From Candidatus Poribacteria bacterium (GTDB taxonomy: Bacteria; Poribacteria; WGA-4E; WGA-3G): 43,179 bases of DNA. The notes below the pieces were generated by a model that did not search any database, was not told the DNA's origin, and was given only the letters and a program-made list of their open reading frames with translations. Where the stretch lies: assembly GCA_012270795.1 (NCBI GenBank), contig JAAXHO010000215.1:1-43179 (forward strand), given 5' to 3'. How positions within the stretch are numbered: position 1 is the stretch's first letter; every line of letters begins with the position of its first letter. Made by a program: the position numbers and the translations under genes. This document shows positions 41,195 to 43,179 of the stretch, piece after piece.

Positions 41195-41524
41195 ATGAAC
41201 GAAGAAGGAAAACAACCCCAACAGATGCCACATCAAGTAGATGAAGGCAAGTCCAGGAAACTATTCGGTTTAGAGATTTACTTGACTCCTGTATTCGTAA
41301 TCTCCAGTATCACTATTATCGTTTTTATTATTGGTTCTCTCATTTTCCAAGAAGGTGCGACAAAACTCTTCGGAAATGTCCGAGTCTGGCTCACCACAAA
41401 CCTTGATTGGTTGTTCATGATCACTACTAACCCTGTATTCCTCTTTTGCCTGTTTGTTGCCCTTTCCCCACTTGGTAAGATTCGGTTGGGGGGGCAGACG
41501 CAAAACCTGAGTATTCCTACTTAA
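41195..41524 (+). pseudogene. BCCT family transporter, N-terminal fragment before a frameshift
   Basis: The ATG at 41195 follows AAAAAGGAGAAACTTGAA. A hydrophilic N-terminus precedes LFGLEIYLTPVFVISSITII and NLDWLFMITTNPVFLFCLFV, the first two helices. LSPLGKIRLGG should be followed by ADAKPEYSYLTW, but the frame goes to QTQNLSIPT. The G run at 41488-41494 has seven bases; eight would restore the reading. The rest of the transporter lies at 41494-42858. Confidence 0.8.
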
Positions 41525-41535
41525 CATGGCTTGCC

Positions 41536-42858
41536 ATGCTTTTTGCTGCAGGCGTGGGTATTGGACTTCTCTTCTTTGGCGTATCGGAGCCGATTACCTA
41601 TTTTCAAGGTGATCAGGAGGATTATAAGTATTCGCCGCTGGGGTCAGAAACGATTTACGATGCAAAGGTAATTTATAATGTTGAAGATGTCCCTAACATA
41701 GAAGATACCAAAGTTCAAGCGGCAGCCTCCTTGGGAATAGCAACAACAGTTTTTCACTGGGGATTACAAGGATGGGCAATTTACGGTGTCGTTGGACTCG
41801 CCCTTGCATTTTTCGCCTATAACCGCGGACTCCCACTCCTCATCCGATCCGCGTTTTACCCTATATTTGGTGATAGAATATGGGGTTGGACCGGACACAT
41901 CATTGATACGTTTGCTATTTTTGCAGGTATTTTTGGACTTGCTACCTCACTCGGTTTGGGGGTGCAACAGGTAACTACCGGGCTTGACCATCTGTTTGGA
42001 ATACCAGCAAACAACTGGACCATGATCCTGCTGATTGTAGGAATTACCTGCATAGCACTCGTATCAGTGATGACAGGTATTAACGTTGGTATCAAACGTC
42101 TCAGCCAATTCAACATAATTCTTGCGTTTATTTTGCTGTTAACAATTTTTGTGCTTGGTCCAACACGTTACATTTTCCAAAGTATGTTTGCTGGACTTGG
42201 GACCTATGTTATGAAAATTGTTCCGCTCAGCAACTGGGTCGGACGCGAGGACACTGGCTTCTTTCACGATTGGACGACGTTCTATTGGGCGTGGTGGATT
42301 GCCTGGGCTCCATTCATCGGGACGTTCATCGCACGAATTTCAAAGGGGAGAACCGTTCGCGAGTTCGTTATCTTCGTGCTGCTGCTACCAACATTGCTAT
42401 GTTTAATCTGGTTTGGCGCATTCGGCGGCACTGCTATCCATCAATTCCTAACTGATGGCTACACCGGCGTAACAGAACAAGTTGAGAAATTTAATTACCC
42501 AATTGCTCTGTTCCAAATGTTAGGCGAACTCCCGGCATCATTGCTTCTCTCATGTGCCGCAATGCTGTTGACAATCATCTTTTTCGTAACTTCATCCGAC
42601 TCCGGTTCTCTGATAATTGACATCATCGCAGCAGGTGGCAAAGTGGACGCACCTATACCGCAACGCGTGTTCTGGTGCACTGCCGAGGGATTAGTCGCTA
42701 TCGCACTGCTACTTGGGGGAGGTCTGAAAGCTTTGCAAGCTGCATCGCTTGCAACAGGTTTTCCCTTCGCAATTGTGCTGTTAGGTATGGGAGGATGTGT
42801 CTTATACAGTATGATTAAAGAAAGACGCGAAACTCAAGAAAGTCAACTAATGAGGTAA
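41536..42858 (+). CDS. BCCT (betaine/carnitine/choline) family transporter, main body
   Basis: The coding frame in fact begins at 41494 (ADAKPEYSYLTWLA) and the ATG at 41536 is internal. Family features are FAAGVGIGLLFFGVSEPITY, STTVFHWGLQGWAIY (here TTVFHWGLQGWAIYG), NVGIKRLSQFNI, WTTFYWAWWIAWAPFIGTFI with the Trp cage of TM8, ARISKGRTVREFV, and FVTSSDSGSLIIDIIAAGGK. Together with the upstream part it would have about 554 residues, the normal length. BCCT carriers import quaternary-amine osmolytes by Na+ or H+ symport. The substrate is not determined. Confidence 0.9.
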   Translation: MLFAAGVGIGLLFFGVSEPITYFQGDQEDYKYSPLGSETIYDAKVIYNVEDVPNIEDTKVQAAASLGIATTVFHWGLQGWAIYGVVGLALAFFAYNRGLPLLIRSAFYPIFGDRIWGWTGHIIDTFAIFAGIFGLATSLGLGVQQVTTGLDHLFGIPANNWTMILLIVGITCIALVSVMTGINVGIKRLSQFNIILAFILLLTIFVLGPTRYIFQSMFAGLGTYVMKIVPLSNWVGREDTGFFHDWTTFYWAWWIAWAPFIGTFIARISKGRTVREFVIFVLLLPTLLCLIWFGAFGGTAIHQFLTDGYTGVTEQVEKFNYPIALFQMLGELPASLLLSCAAMLLTIIFFVTSSDSGSLIIDIIAAGGKVDAPIPQRVFWCTAEGLVAIALLLGGGLKALQAASLATGFPFAIVLLGMGGCVLYSMIKERRETQESQLMR

Positions 42859-42909
42859 CTCGCTAATGGAACTGCCATATAATATGAAGGGTTACCTCTT
42901 ACACCGCTA

Positions 42910-43131
42910 ATGGCACAAGAACTAATCTTAGAACTATTCAAAGGACAGACCCTTCATAAGCAAGAGATGATAGATATTGTAGAATCCACACACATTGAAC
43001 GCGGCGGAAACCCACCAAGGTCAAAACAGAACCCAATCACAAGAGCATTGACATTACTGAAAGAGATGGGACACGCAGAAAATGTGATGCAAGGCGTTTG
43101 GTCTATTATATCAAACACTCCGAAAGAATGA
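42910..43131 (+). CDS. Small winged-helix-like protein of unknown function
   Basis: The protein has 73 residues. The ATG at 42910 has only a weak site upstream. It is helical (LILELFKGQTLHKQEMIDIV) with a Pro/Arg-rich turn (GGNPPRSKQNP), another helix (ITRALTLLKEMGHAENV) and a closing strand (GVWSII). This order fits a small winged helix. It begins 51 bases after the transporter stop. A regulatory role for the transporter is possible but not shown. Confidence 0.55.
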   Translation: MAQELILELFKGQTLHKQEMIDIVESTHIERGGNPPRSKQNPITRALTLLKEMGHAENVMQGVWSIISNTPKE

Positions 43132-43179
43132 AATTCCGTAGTTTAGATCCGGGTCCCCGTGTCCAAAGAACTTGATTTA

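Noticed and set aside
1-43179. Transposase, integrase or tRNA genes
   Set aside because: I looked for typical motifs and cloverleaf-like stretches and saw none. All repeat elements here are non-coding.

Overview
The window looks like an accessory stretch of a bacterial genome, most likely from Candidatus Poribacteria or a neighbouring Planctomycetes-like lineage. This rests on gene content, not on a marker gene. It carries a PSCyt1/DUF1549/DUF1553 protein with its DUF1501 partner, two phytanoyl-CoA dioxygenase-like proteins beside a sulfatase and a Gfo/Idh/MocA oxidoreductase, a DUF362 protein, a DUF4432 epimerase-like protein and a large WD40 protein. No rRNA, tRNA, CRISPR array or integrase was seen. 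Base composition is fairly AT-rich and most genes have clear AGGAG-type ribosome binding sites.

Layout. (1) 1-7530: a minus-strand cluster of five envelope or secreted proteins: a GspC/PilP-like membrane protein, two tandem TPR paralogues (one frameshifted), and a metzincin-like protease whose Ig/FN3 tail is in another frame. It lies between two diverged direct repeats of about 650 bp. (2) 7530-8650: gene-free repeat layers. (3) 8655-14743: plus-strand oxidoreductase, 14-repeat WD40 protein, two tandem PhyH-like dioxygenases and a sulfatase, a plausible catabolic set for sulfated or substituted organic compounds. A DUF234-type ATPase faces it at 14772-16175. (4) 16180-17500: more repeats. (5) 17501-23567: the PSCyt1 and DUF1501 pair with three small membrane proteins between them. 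(6) 23600-27575: a thioredoxin-fold protein, a BMP-type lipoprotein, a DUF4234/DUF2752 membrane pair and a YCF48-like lipoprotein. (7) 27711-31660: a sugar kinase plus MurQ (cell-wall amino-sugar salvage), DUF362, and a zinc phospholipase/S1-P1-like enzyme. (8) 31980-33648: a sulfur-carrier set of TusA-like, DsrE-like and a TusA-OsmC fusion. (9) 33677-34864: two toxin-antitoxin type modules, one decayed, and a DUF4177 pseudogene. (10) 34885-43131: a MetE-C-like methyltransferase, DUF4432, a large lipoprotein, a porin and a BCCT betaine-type transporter (the last two both frameshifted), and a small winged-helix-like protein.

Two features stand out. First, the intergenic DNA is built from nested repeats. 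Several terminal-inverted-repeat shells share a small set of internal palindromes, and a 38-63 bp hairpin element sits inside three different palindromes at six places with compensatory stem changes. Second, single-base frameshifts are unusually frequent. At least six genes need a one-base correction to restore a family-length protein, and most corrections are a base missing from a run. This is either residual sequencing error or real decay, and it affects how the broken genes should be read.
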